From positions 1-25,735 of the forward strand of contig DGUI01000024.1 of the NCBI GenBank assembly GCA_002394605.1: a stretch of DNA of 25,735 nucleotides, written 5' to 3'. The translations under genes and the position numbers were made by a program. Under the pieces are notes generated by a model. That model saw only the letters and a list, made by a program, of their open reading frames with translations. It was not told where the DNA came from and did no database searches. This DNA comes from Mageeibacillus sp. UBA4314 (GTDB lineage: Bacteria > Bacillota > Clostridia > Saccharofermentanales > Saccharofermentanaceae). Positions within the stretch are counted from its first letter, which is position 1. Every line of letters begins with the position of its first letter. This document shows, piece by piece, positions 15,422 to 22,554 of this stretch.

Positions 15422-16449
15422 CTATAGTATTTCTTATTTTCTCGGTCTGTTTAGATGTTGCTCTGGCAGCTATAACCGGTGTAGTTCTTCTTATCTGCGC
15501 ACTTATCTGCCGCATTAAGGCCCCTGATAAGAGAAAGCACGCGCCGTCCTTCTACCTTAAGAGGGGAATGATAGTGCTTATCGTTCCGTTGATCATACTT
15601 GCAGGTATCGGTATCTACAAAGGTTGCAAGGCGATAAAATATGCATCTTATGAGACCGTTCTTGATATGTGGCGTGACGGCGAAGGAGGTTATGGCAAGG
15701 AAGGCATGAGGCTGGTCAAGGATGTCCTGTCAGCAGCTGACAAGGGGGACAGGGAACTTCTTGTAAAGCATTTCTCAGATAAGATCCGGGGCCGGAAAGA
15801 TTTTGATCAGATGATCGACCGTTTCCTTGAAGATTATCCCGGTGACCTGTCAGATCTTGAGATCGAACAGGCGCCGTCAGGCGGTCCGTCGGCCAAAGGA
15901 GAGCCACTCGATGGCGGCGGTTATATTACAAGTGAATTCAAGAAATATGTGATCAAAGGTGACGGCAGATGGTACTATCTGTATGTCTCGTTTGTTGATC
16001 ATGCCACGCTGGCAGAAGAGTATATCGGAATAAACAGAATATGCCTGCAGAATGCCGGAGCAAGGGCAACATATAACCAGACAGGGCAGCATCGTGATGA
16101 TTCGGATATTATATGTGAGATAGAAGACTTTGACTCCCGTTATGTAAAGATAATACATAACGAAGCATATGTCTGGGACGAGACTGACGAGCCCCTGCTG
16201 ACGCGTGAGGAGATCAATGATCTGATCGTCAGTAATAATGGTGACGCCTCAAAGATCGTTGAACAGCTGGGAAGACCAAACTCGGTATATGAGACAGATT
16301 ACGGTTCAGTAGAATACTTCTATAAGATGAAGCCGGAGGGAGATCGGGAGTTATTCCTGCGTGTATATGTGAGTAGGAACTGGTCCGCCGGAGGTATAGT
16401 GGTCTACGATTCAGGCAGCGACTTCGTCGATAATCTGCTGATTTCTTAA
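15418..16449 (+). CDS. Membrane protein with DUF5104-like domain
   Basis: This 343-residue protein of unknown function has two N-terminal membrane helices (about 3-31 and 50-68) and a soluble domain, probably outside the cell. Residues about 105-215 (ADKGDRELLVKHFSDKI and following, then a YYLYVSF strand and a conserved GINRI turn) resemble DUF5104 lipoprotein-like domains as I remember them; this is unverified. The C-terminal part (about 260-343) contains LTREEINDLIV and LGRPNSV, recalling SmpA/BamE-type 'how far is the product from the path' repeats only loosely. Translation is coupled to the histidine kinase by ATGA, so a role as accessory sensor or output of that two-component system is plausible but inferred. 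Confidence 0.6.
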   Translation: MTIVFLIFSVCLDVALAAITGVVLLICALICRIKAPDKRKHAPSFYLKRGMIVLIVPLIILAGIGIYKGCKAIKYASYETVLDMWRDGEGGYGKEGMRLVKDVLSAADKGDRELLVKHFSDKIRGRKDFDQMIDRFLEDYPGDLSDLEIEQAPSGGPSAKGEPLDGGGYITSEFKKYVIKGDGRWYYLYVSFVDHATLAEEYIGINRICLQNAGARATYNQTGQHRDDSDIICEIEDFDSRYVKIIHNEAYVWDETDEPLLTREEINDLIVSNNGDASKIVEQLGRPNSVYETDYGSVEYFYKMKPEGDRELFLRVYVSRNWSAGGIVVYDSGSDFVDNLLIS

Positions 16450-16462
16450 AGCTGAGACTAAA

Positions 16463-16471
16463 TGGTATAAT
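16463..16471 (+). promoter_or_regulatory. Extended -10 promoter of nth
   Basis: TGGTATAAT (16463-16471) is a perfect extended -10. No good -35 is present (TTCTTA at 16443-16448, 17 nt away, is weak). The predicted start, about 16478, is within 2 nt of the nth ATG, so the transcript would be essentially leaderless. Confidence 0.6.
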
Positions 16472-16479
16472 CGAATAAT

Positions 16480-17115
16480 ATGACGAGGATTACAAAACAA
16501 CAACGGGCTGACATGATGACGGATGCACTTCGCAGGGCTTTCCCGGATGCTGCATGCACGTTGGATCATGAGGAACCGGAGCGACTGGCCGTCAGAGGGA
16601 TACTGTCTGCCCAGTGCACTGATAAGAGAGTAAATATCACATCAGCTGAACTGTTCCTGAGATATAAGACAATGGATGATCTTCTCGCGGCAGATCCATG
16701 TGATGTGGCAGATATTATCAAGCCATGCGGTCTTACGAAGTCCAAGACAGCCGCAGTGCTGGATTTTGCCGATAAATATTGTAATTATTGGGGTCATACA
16801 GTTCCCGATGATCCGGATGTACTGATGACATGCAAGGGAGTGGGCAGGAAGATCGCAAATCTCATTATCGGTGAGATATACGGTATTCCGGCGATCGTCG
16901 TAGATACACATTGTAAGCGCGTCAGTTACCGCGTGGGACTTACGGATAACACCGACCCGGATAAGGTCCTTACAGACTTGAATAAGGTCATCCGAGACGA
17001 TGATAAGATAGCTTTCGGACATCTTGCCGTGGAGCTTGGCAGGACATACTGCAAGGCACAGAATCCTGATTGCGGTAATTGTCCGCTCAATGAATGCTGC
17101 AGGAAGAGGGTATGA
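16480..17115 (+). CDS. nth: Endonuclease III (DNA glycosylase/AP lyase)
   Basis: This bifunctional base-excision repair enzyme removes oxidised pyrimidines and cuts at abasic sites. The 211-residue length is normal. It shows SAQCTDKRVN (43-52), the helix-hairpin-helix with catalytic lysine CKGVGRK (K124), VDTH with catalytic D142, and a [4Fe-4S] loop with C191, C198, C201 and C207 in the family's 6-2-5 spacing. No Shine-Dalgarno precedes ATG 16480; the -10 box ends 8 nt before it. Later in-frame ATGs (residues 12 and 13) would trim the first helix and also lack ribosome sites. It opens the nth-recG-rsmD-coaD run; recG begins 1 nt after its stop. Confidence 0.93.
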   Translation: MTRITKQQRADMMTDALRRAFPDAACTLDHEEPERLAVRGILSAQCTDKRVNITSAELFLRYKTMDDLLAADPCDVADIIKPCGLTKSKTAAVLDFADKYCNYWGHTVPDDPDVLMTCKGVGRKIANLIIGEIYGIPAIVVDTHCKRVSYRVGLTDNTDPDKVLTDLNKVIRDDDKIAFGHLAVELGRTYCKAQNPDCGNCPLNECCRKRV

Positions 17116-17116
17116 T

Positions 17117-19243
17117 ATGGCTAAGGTAACATTGTCATCTCCCGTATCAGAACTCTACGGGATCGGTCCCAAGAAGGCAGAGAAGCTGGAGCAGCTTGAG
17201 ATAAGGACGGTATTTGACCTGATCTACTATCTTCCCAGGCGGTACGAAGACTGGAGGATAGGGAAACATTTCGCGCAGTGTGAGGATGGTGAGGATTGTT
17301 CATTCGAGGCTGTCGTTGCCACTGCACCGCAGATGAATCCCAGGAGCAGGACGAAGAACGTGTCATTCTTCCTTGAGGATCAGATGGCGAGGATCAGGGT
17401 GACGTTCTTCAATTCGCCTTACATCGCAGGCAAGTTCGCACGGGGCGACGAAGTCTTCGTCCACGGAAAGATACAGATGTATAACGGGCGTCCCACACTC
17501 GTGAACCCGTATATCGAACATATCGGCAAAGCCAATACGGAATCGCTCATAAAGCCTGTCTACCATCAGACGGCAGGGATCTATTCGCGTGACCTGTCCA
17601 AGTGGATCAGGACGGCAACGGATCTGTGCAGTGACCAGATACCTGATGTGATCCCTGCTGAGCTTACCCTGAAGCATAACCTCCCGACGCCTTCTGAGGC
17701 ATTAAGGCTAGTTCATTTCCCGTCGTCACCGGAGGATACGGAGCGAGGCAGGCTGCGCCTTGCTTATGAGGAACTCATACTGCTCGGAACGGGCATGGCT
17801 ATGCAGAAAGAGAATGCCGATACGAAGAAGGCCCTCAAGGTGATCCCCTCAGTCATTGACAGCGGGGTTAAGGAACGCTGGAAGAAGGTCCTTGATAACC
17901 TGGGATTTGTCCTCACGGAGGACCAGCGGAAGGCTGTGTCCGAGATCCAGAAGGACCTCATGGATGATACTCCGATGAACAGGCTCGTCCAGGGTGACGT
18001 AGGCTCGGGCAAGACTGCCGTTGCAGTCCTGACCATGGCCATGACGGCACTGATGGGCAAGCAGTCTGTCCTCCTGGCACCTACTTCAGTTCTGGCAAAG
18101 CAGCACTACGACACGGCATCTGCCATGCTGGAAGGCAGCGGGATATCAGTGTCCCTCCTCCTCGGCAAGACGAAAGCATCCGACAAGAGGCAGGTAAAAG
18201 AAAGCATCCAAAACGGCAGCGCGAAAGTGGTGATCGGCACCCACGCGCTGCTCACCGATGACGTGAGGTTCAAGGACCTCGCGCTCGTCATCGCAGACGA
18301 GCAGCACCGCTTCGGCGTCAGGCAGCGCGAGAAGCTGCTGCTGTCATCGGACACTTATTCCATACATAATCTAGTCATGACGGCGACACCGATCCCCAGA
18401 ACGCTGGCAATGGTCATATATTCCGACATGCAGACCTCGATCATCAGGCAGAAGCCAGCAGGCCGCAAACCAGTATCGACACATTTTGTACCGTCCAAAG
18501 ACGATGAGGCGATATACGGCGCCATCAGGGCAAAGCTCCATGCAGGTGAGCAGGTATATATCGTCTGCGCCAAAGTCGATGAGGACGAGGACGAGATCTA
18601 CGACGACAACCTGATCGGCATGTCAGAAGGCGGGAGCAGCATCCTGAGCGTCAAGGAGATGAAGAAGATCTTAGATGCCAAGGGCATCACCAGAGACTAC
18701 AGCTGTGAGATAATGTACGGCGCACTCCCGGAGAAGCAGAAGCTCTCGGTAATGGAAAAGTTCTCCGCGGGCGAAGTTCGGATACTCGTGTCGACTACAG
18801 TCATCGAGGTCGGAGTTGATAATCCTAACGCAAACCTCATAGTGATCATGGATGCCGACAGGTTCGGCCTGTCTACACTTCACCAGCTGCGCGGCCGCGT
18901 GGGAAGATCCGACAAGGCGGCATTCTGCATCCTTGCATCAGAGAGCAGGTCAGAACTCGCCCTTCAGCGCATGAAGATGATGTGTGAATCCACGGACGGA
19001 TTCGAGCTCGCGGAAGCTGACCTGAAGCTCCGCGGACCGGGTGATTTCTTCGGCACGAGACAGCACGGCATCCCGTCCCTGCGTGCAGCAAATCTCTACA
19101 CTGACATGCCCCTCGTCAAAGAGGCGCTCGAGTCCGTTGATGCGATCCTTGGCGGCGCTGATGCCGCCGAGAAGGAACGCATATCATCGGGCGTCAAAGA
19201 ACTCTTCGAACTGAGGTTCGGCGAAAGGATGGGAGGTATATAA
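17117..19243 (+). CDS. recG: ATP-dependent DNA helicase RecG
   Basis: This superfamily 2 helicase/translocase reverses stalled replication forks and processes recombination intermediates. The protein is 708 residues, slightly longer than most. An N-terminal wedge/OB domain (about 10-190) begins with LYGIGPKKAEKLEQL and LIYYLPRRYEDW. The motor has Walker A GDVGSGKT (293-300), APTSVLAKQH (321-330), DEQHRFG (394-400), TATPIPRT (422-429), STTVIEVGVD (559-568) and RGRVGRSDKA (592-601). The C-terminal RecG signature GPGDFFGTRQHG (640-651) is present. ATG 17117 follows AGGAAGAGGG; upstream in-frame sequence belongs to nth. It directly abuts rsmD. Confidence 0.97.
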   Translation: MAKVTLSSPVSELYGIGPKKAEKLEQLEIRTVFDLIYYLPRRYEDWRIGKHFAQCEDGEDCSFEAVVATAPQMNPRSRTKNVSFFLEDQMARIRVTFFNSPYIAGKFARGDEVFVHGKIQMYNGRPTLVNPYIEHIGKANTESLIKPVYHQTAGIYSRDLSKWIRTATDLCSDQIPDVIPAELTLKHNLPTPSEALRLVHFPSSPEDTERGRLRLAYEELILLGTGMAMQKENADTKKALKVIPSVIDSGVKERWKKVLDNLGFVLTEDQRKAVSEIQKDLMDDTPMNRLVQGDVGSGKTAVAVLTMAMTALMGKQSVLLAPTSVLAKQHYDTASAMLEGSGISVSLLLGKTKASDKRQVKESIQNGSAKVVIGTHALLTDDVRFKDLALVIADEQHRFGVRQREKLLLSSDTYSIHNLVMTATPIPRTLAMVIYSDMQTSIIRQKPAGRKPVSTHFVPSKDDEAIYGAIRAKLHAGEQVYIVCAKVDEDEDEIYDDNLIGMSEGGSSILSVKEMKKILDAKGITRDYSCEIMYGALPEKQKLSVMEKFSAGEVRILVSTTVIEVGVDNPNANLIVIMDADRFGLSTLHQLRGRVGRSDKAAFCILASESRSELALQRMKMMCESTDGFELAEADLKLRGPGDFFGTRQHGIPSLRAANLYTDMPLVKEALESVDAILGGADAAEKERISSGVKELFELRFGERMGGI

Positions 19244-19825
19244 ATGCCACGCGTTGTAACAGGAAAATACAGAGGCGCCGTCCTCTTCGCCCCGAAAGGC
19301 GATACAACCAGACCCACCACTGACAAGGTCAAGGAGTCGTTATTCTCCATACTCCAGAACAGGATCCCGGACTGTTCTTTCCTGGATCTTTTTGCCGGCT
19401 GCGGACAGATCGGGATAGAGGCAGTAAGCCGCGGCGCCGCACGTGCCGTGCTCGTCGATAAAGGAGGAGAACAGATCTCCGTCATCAGGCGCAACCTGGA
19501 GAAGATCCACGCGTCCGGGGACGACTCTATCAAGGTGATGAGAGCCCCCTACGACAAGGCTTTGAGCGAGCTTATAGTAAAGGGTGAGAAATTTGATATA
19601 ATCTATATGGACCCGCCGTACAGGATGGCCGAGGAGGCGTGCATCAAGGTCTGTGAGATCTTAAGTGCGAATGACCTTCTCAGCGAGGACGGAATGCTGC
19701 TCGTTGAGCACGCGTCGGACCTTCCTTTCGATGAGGAGAAGATGGGGCTTAACGCGGTTCGTTCTTGTAGTTACGGGCTCACAGTGATAACATTTTTTAT
19801 GAAGAGATCTAACGGAGGAACATGA
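19244..19825 (+). CDS. rsmD: 16S rRNA m2G966 methyltransferase RsmD
   Basis: This SAM-dependent enzyme N2-methylates G966 of 16S rRNA. The 193-residue length is typical. Motifs are RPTTDKVKESLFS (23-35), the SAM site LDLFAGCGQIGIEA (47-60, with CGQ where GSGALG is usual), VDKGGEQI, and the catalytic DPPY (123-126). The ATG immediately follows the recG stop (TAAATG), with GGGAGG upstream. The rsmD-coaD pairing is conserved across many Firmicutes. Confidence 0.93.
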   Translation: MPRVVTGKYRGAVLFAPKGDTTRPTTDKVKESLFSILQNRIPDCSFLDLFAGCGQIGIEAVSRGAARAVLVDKGGEQISVIRRNLEKIHASGDDSIKVMRAPYDKALSELIVKGEKFDIIYMDPPYRMAEEACIKVCEILSANDLLSEDGMLLVEHASDLPFDEEKMGLNAVRSCSYGLTVITFFMKRSNGGT

Positions 19826-19826
19826 G

Positions 19827-20315
19827 TTGAAGACACTTCTTTTTCCCGGAAGTTTTGACCCGTTCACGAGAGGTCACAGGGACATCGCCAGGCGCGCTGC
19901 CCGCGTGTGTGACAAACTCGTCGTTGCCGTCATGGAGAATTCTGCGAAGACGACCCTGTTTACGGCTGAGGAGAGAGAAGAACTTGTTAGGCTATCTCTT
20001 GTAAATTATGATAATATAGAGGTGATCAGTTCATCGGGATTATTGGTCGATCTCTACAAGCAGCTCGATTGCTGTGCAGTAGTACGAGGGATCAGGTCCG
20101 AATCTGATTTCCGTTACGAAGCAGAACTGGCTCTGGCGAACAGGCTCTTATACGATAAGTACGATTGTCTGCTCCTGCCGTGCAGGGACGATATGTCGCT
20201 CATCAGTTCGAGCATCGTGAAGGAAGTCGGACATTATGGCGGAGACATCTCACAGATGGTACCCGCGGAGATAGTTGATATAGTAAAAGCGAAGCTAATG
20301 AAAGGCAGGAACTAA
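19827..20315 (+). CDS. coaD: Phosphopantetheine adenylyltransferase CoaD
   Basis: This enzyme catalyses the penultimate step of coenzyme A synthesis, adenylating 4'-phosphopantetheine. The 162-residue length is normal. The nucleotidyltransferase motif PGSFDPFTRGH (7-17) carries the T-x-G-H histidine (H17); GIRSESDFRYE (88-98) and ISSSIVKEVG (126-135) are also typical. The start is TTG (19827), chosen because GGAGG lies 8 nt upstream (19814-19818) and the N-terminus MKTLLFPGSF fits the family; the nearby ATG at 19822 is followed by a stop after two codons. It lies 1 nt after rsmD. Confidence 0.95.
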   Translation: MKTLLFPGSFDPFTRGHRDIARRAARVCDKLVVAVMENSAKTTLFTAEEREELVRLSLVNYDNIEVISSSGLLVDLYKQLDCCAVVRGIRSESDFRYEAELALANRLLYDKYDCLLLPCRDDMSLISSSIVKEVGHYGGDISQMVPAEIVDIVKAKLMKGRN

Positions 20316-20318
20316 CTT

Positions 20319-20798
20319 ATGGACAACGCTAACCAGGGACGTTATGATCCCATCAAGCACATCGATTTTCTCATCGACATGATCAAGGACGCATCAAGCG
20401 TTCCTTTCACAGACAAGTGTTCGATCGAGAGAGCTGAGACGATCAACTCACTCGAGGCTTTGAGGAATCAGCTTCCGCCTTCGGTTGCACAGTCTAACGA
20501 TATCGTTGCAAGAGCACAGGATATCATCAATACTGCCCGTGAGAAGAATAAGAAGATCCTCGATGACGCTAACAGGATGTATGCCATGAAGGTTAACGAT
20601 CACGAGATCACGAGAGGCGCCAGGGAAGAGGCTGCCAACATCATCGCCAATGCTGAACTCCAGGCAGAGGAGCTCCGCCGCAACGCGCATCTTTATGTTA
20701 AGAGCCTGCTCGAGCAGGTTAACCAGACATTGGGTGAGAGCATTGCAAGAGTACAGACGAACCTCAGGGAGATCGATTCGACGATCGATCATGATTGA
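20319..20798 (+). CDS. DivIVA-like coiled-coil protein next to coaD
   Basis: This 159-residue, cytoplasmic, highly charged and largely helical protein has no membrane segment. The N-terminal region (about 8-50) includes DFLIDMIKDASSVPF and NSLEALRNQLPPS. The C-terminal region (about 58-150) is Ala/Glu/Lys-rich coiled coil (AQDIINTAREKNKKI, AREEAANIIANAELQAEEL) like DivIVA or V-ATPase E/H stalk helices. Proteins of this type often follow coaD in Clostridia, where they are annotated loosely as 'ATPase'; no nucleotide-binding motif is visible, so that label is unwarranted. The ATG at 20319 is 4 nt after the coaD stop, with AGGAA upstream. It is the last gene of the operon. Confidence 0.8.
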   Translation: MDNANQGRYDPIKHIDFLIDMIKDASSVPFTDKCSIERAETINSLEALRNQLPPSVAQSNDIVARAQDIINTAREKNKKILDDANRMYAMKVNDHEITRGAREEAANIIANAELQAEELRRNAHLYVKSLLEQVNQTLGESIARVQTNLREIDSTIDHD

Positions 20799-20822
20799 GA
20801 TTAAGTGATTTGAGTTTATTGG

Positions 20823-20847
20823 AAGGCCGCCTGAGGGCGGCCTTTTT
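20823..20847 (+). terminator. Strong intrinsic terminator of the nth-coaD operon
   Basis: AAGGCCGCC (20823-20831), loop TGAG, and GGCGGCCTT (20836-20844) form a perfect 9-bp GC-rich stem running into a T-tract (20843-20847). It lies 25 nt after the stop of the coiled-coil gene. Confidence 0.95.
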
Positions 20848-20866
20848 GGTTGGGTGTAAGATCCAG

Positions 20867-21022
20867 TCAGACTGACTGTAGGGCTAAGAGTCGTTAGTCT
20901 GACACTTGGTCTGACTATTCAGACTGACTGTAGGGCTAAGAGTCGTTAGTCTGACACTTGGTCTGACTATTCAGACTGACAGTAGGGCTAGAAGCCATTA
21001 GTCTGACACCTAGTCTGAATGA
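20867..21022. repeat. Three tandem 52-bp repeats (TCAGACT...AGTCTGA)
   Basis: Units start at 20867, 20919 and 20971. The first two are identical over 52 bp; the third has diverged at several positions. Each unit carries TCAGACT and AGTCTGA arms 22 nt apart plus a third GTCTGA, which faces the next unit's TCAGAC across a CTAT loop. The left end forms CAGTCAG-A-CTGACTG (20864-20878). The array lies between the forward operon terminator and the minus-strand gene's terminator. A shortened reverse-oriented relative occurs at 25673-25708. Confidence 0.9.
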
Positions 21023-21033
21023 ACTATTTGTCT

Positions 21034-21063
21034 CAAAAAAAGAGAGCCTCGCGGCGGTCCCTA
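21034..21063 (-). terminator. Probable terminator of the leucine-rich-repeat gene
   Basis: Read on the minus strand, AGGGA and TCTCT form 5 pairs (one G-U), then a 2x2 internal loop, then GCC/GGC closing a GCGA tetraloop, followed by a run of seven T's. The stem is imperfect, but its position about 10 nt after the stop and its T-tract support termination. Confidence 0.55.
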
Positions 21064-21073
21064 CTTAATCTAA

Positions 21074-22366
21074 TCACTTAACCTTTATCGTCACAGTCAC
21101 GGTCTTGCTGCCGGACTTGTATGTCGTCGTGCCGGCTGCGGTCACCTTGATCTTGACTTTGTGCGTGCCCTTGGCGGTGCCTTTGGCGAGCTTGATCGTG
21201 CCGCTCTTGCTCACGCTGATCTTCTTGGGACCGCTCACCTTCTTGTAGGTCACTTTGCCCTTGGCGCCGGTGACTGTGAGGGCTGAAGATCTCTTGATGC
21301 TGACGGCCTTCTTCTTGACTGTCTTATACTTGACGGTCACGGTCTTTGCCTTGACCTTGAGGGGGTTGGTCTTCTTGGACTTTTTGGCGATAGTCTCGTC
21401 CTTGACGGTGGTCTCGGTGTTGCCGTCTAAGTCCTTATAATACCTGCCGCAGTTGATGCAGTGGTAGTACTTGTTGTTGCCCGTGGAGGTCGTGGTCGCG
21501 GCCTTGGCGGGAATGGTCTCCATCACGTGAAAGCAGGGGATCTCGTCGACGAAGTGAATGGTGACGTCGCCGAGGTAACTCGTGTCGACCATCTGATCGA
21601 TCGCTGCGAACTCTTCCTCAGTGCCGATGAAGTAGATGTCGGTTAACGATGTGCACCCCTCGAAAGCATCAAAGTAGGCGGTCTTGATGCCTTTGTGGAG
21701 GACTACTTTCGTGAGGCCGGTGCAGTTCTTGAACGTACCGGGCGAGAGGATCTGCAGGCTCTCGGGCATGATGACCGTCTTGAGTGAAGTACAGTCCTCA
21801 AAGCAGTTGGGTTCGATGTACTTGACGCTGTCTGGGATCTCGATCTCCTTAAGCGACGTGCAGCCGCTAAATGCCATGCCATAGATCTTCGTAAGACTCT
21901 CGGGAAGCGCAACGTATGTGAGCGATGAGCACTGGAAGAAGAACTCCTGGTAGATGGCCTTGAGCCCCTTGGGGAGCCTGACGTCCGTAAGGGACGGGCA
22001 TTGCGCCAGCATCTGCGAACCGAGGAATGTAACGGAGTCAGGGAAATAAATATCTGTAAGATTCTCGCGCCCCGCGAAAGCGGCGCCTTCGATCTCCTCG
22101 ACCGTATCCGGGACCGTGACACTGGTGATGTTCTGCGTGGTGCTTACCGCACCGAAAGCCCTCGTATTGATCTTAAGGACTTTCTTGCCGTCTATGTAGG
22201 CCGGTATGCTGAGAACGGAAGCGTCTCCGGTGTAGTTATAGATCCTTACTCCGCCGTTGTAGTCGACATACTGGTAGCCTCCCGTCGACTCTTCCGCGGC
22301 AACGTAGAACGGTACCATTGCAATAGCGACGATCAATGCCATAAAGGCAGAAAGTGCTTTCTTCAT
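21074..22366 (-). CDS. Secreted BspA-like leucine-rich-repeat protein
   Basis: This 430-residue exported protein has a signal peptide at 1-24 (MKKALSAF, hydrophobic core, VAA). LRR_5/BspA-type repeats (about 60-245) are recognisable by the recurring IPDSV/LPESL, AF, GCTSL and CSSLT pattern at about 23-residue spacing. A short domain at about 278-330 has H280, C303-x-x-C306 and YYKDLDG, a putative zinc-knuckle module seen in clostridial surface proteins. A Lys/Thr/Val-rich beta-type C-terminus (about 334-430) is of a kind often seen at the end of such proteins. No sortase motif is visible, so attachment may be non-covalent. ATG 22366 follows GGAGG by 8 nt; an extension to 22411 overlaps its promoter. 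It is likely an adhesion or surface-interaction protein. Confidence 0.88.
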   Translation of the reverse strand: MKKALSAFMALIVAIAMVPFYVAAEESTGGYQYVDYNGGVRIYNYTGDASVLSIPAYIDGKKVLKINTRAFGAVSTTQNITSVTVPDTVEEIEGAAFAGRENLTDIYFPDSVTFLGSQMLAQCPSLTDVRLPKGLKAIYQEFFFQCSSLTYVALPESLTKIYGMAFSGCTSLKEIEIPDSVKYIEPNCFEDCTSLKTVIMPESLQILSPGTFKNCTGLTKVVLHKGIKTAYFDAFEGCTSLTDIYFIGTEEEFAAIDQMVDTSYLGDVTIHFVDEIPCFHVMETIPAKAATTTSTGNNKYYHCINCGRYYKDLDGNTETTVKDETIAKKSKKTNPLKVKAKTVTVKYKTVKKKAVSIKRSSALTVTGAKGKVTYKKVSGPKKISVSKSGTIKLAKGTAKGTHKVKIKVTAAGTTTYKSGSKTVTVTIKVK

Positions 22367-22401
22367 AACATGGTCCTCCAAGGGGATAATTTTATGGGTT
22401 A

Positions 22402-22410
22402 AGTATATCA
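22402..22410 (-). promoter_or_regulatory. Extended -10 promoter of the leucine-rich-repeat gene
   Basis: On the minus strand, TGATATACT is a good extended -10 (TGn plus TATACT). Transcription would start near 22395, about 30 nt before the ATG. No good -35 is apparent at the expected position. Confidence 0.55.
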
Positions 22411-22459
22411 CGAATCTGAGATTAATTATATATTATGGCGGATCACACCCTAAGCAACA

Positions 22460-22498
22460 TTAAGGTAACGTTAAGGTTTGCCAGATTTACCGTTAAGG
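22460..22498 (+). promoter_or_regulatory. Phased TTAAGG operator upstream of the DUF975 gene
   Basis: TTAAGG occurs at 22460, 22471 and 22493, so the spacing is 11 and 22 nt, whole helical turns apart. Direct repeats with 11-nt phasing are typical of OmpR/PhoB-family response-regulator sites. A two-component system with such a regulator is encoded just downstream, so autocontrol of this locus is a reasonable inference. Confidence 0.5.
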
Positions 22499-22513
22499 AT
22501 ATAACTGTACAAT
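22486..22513 (+). promoter_or_regulatory. Promoter of the DUF975 gene
   Basis: TTTACC (22486-22491) and TACAAT (22508-22513) are 16 nt apart. The third TTAAGG box falls in the spacer and the other two lie upstream, so the bound regulator would contact polymerase directly or block it. The predicted start is near 22520. Confidence 0.45.
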
Positions 22514-22554
22514 GGCACTGTAAGTTCAAGAAACACGGAAGGGGGATACTTACG

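Noticed and set aside
20867..21022. CRISPR array
   Set aside because: The 52-bp units are directly adjacent with no unique spacers.
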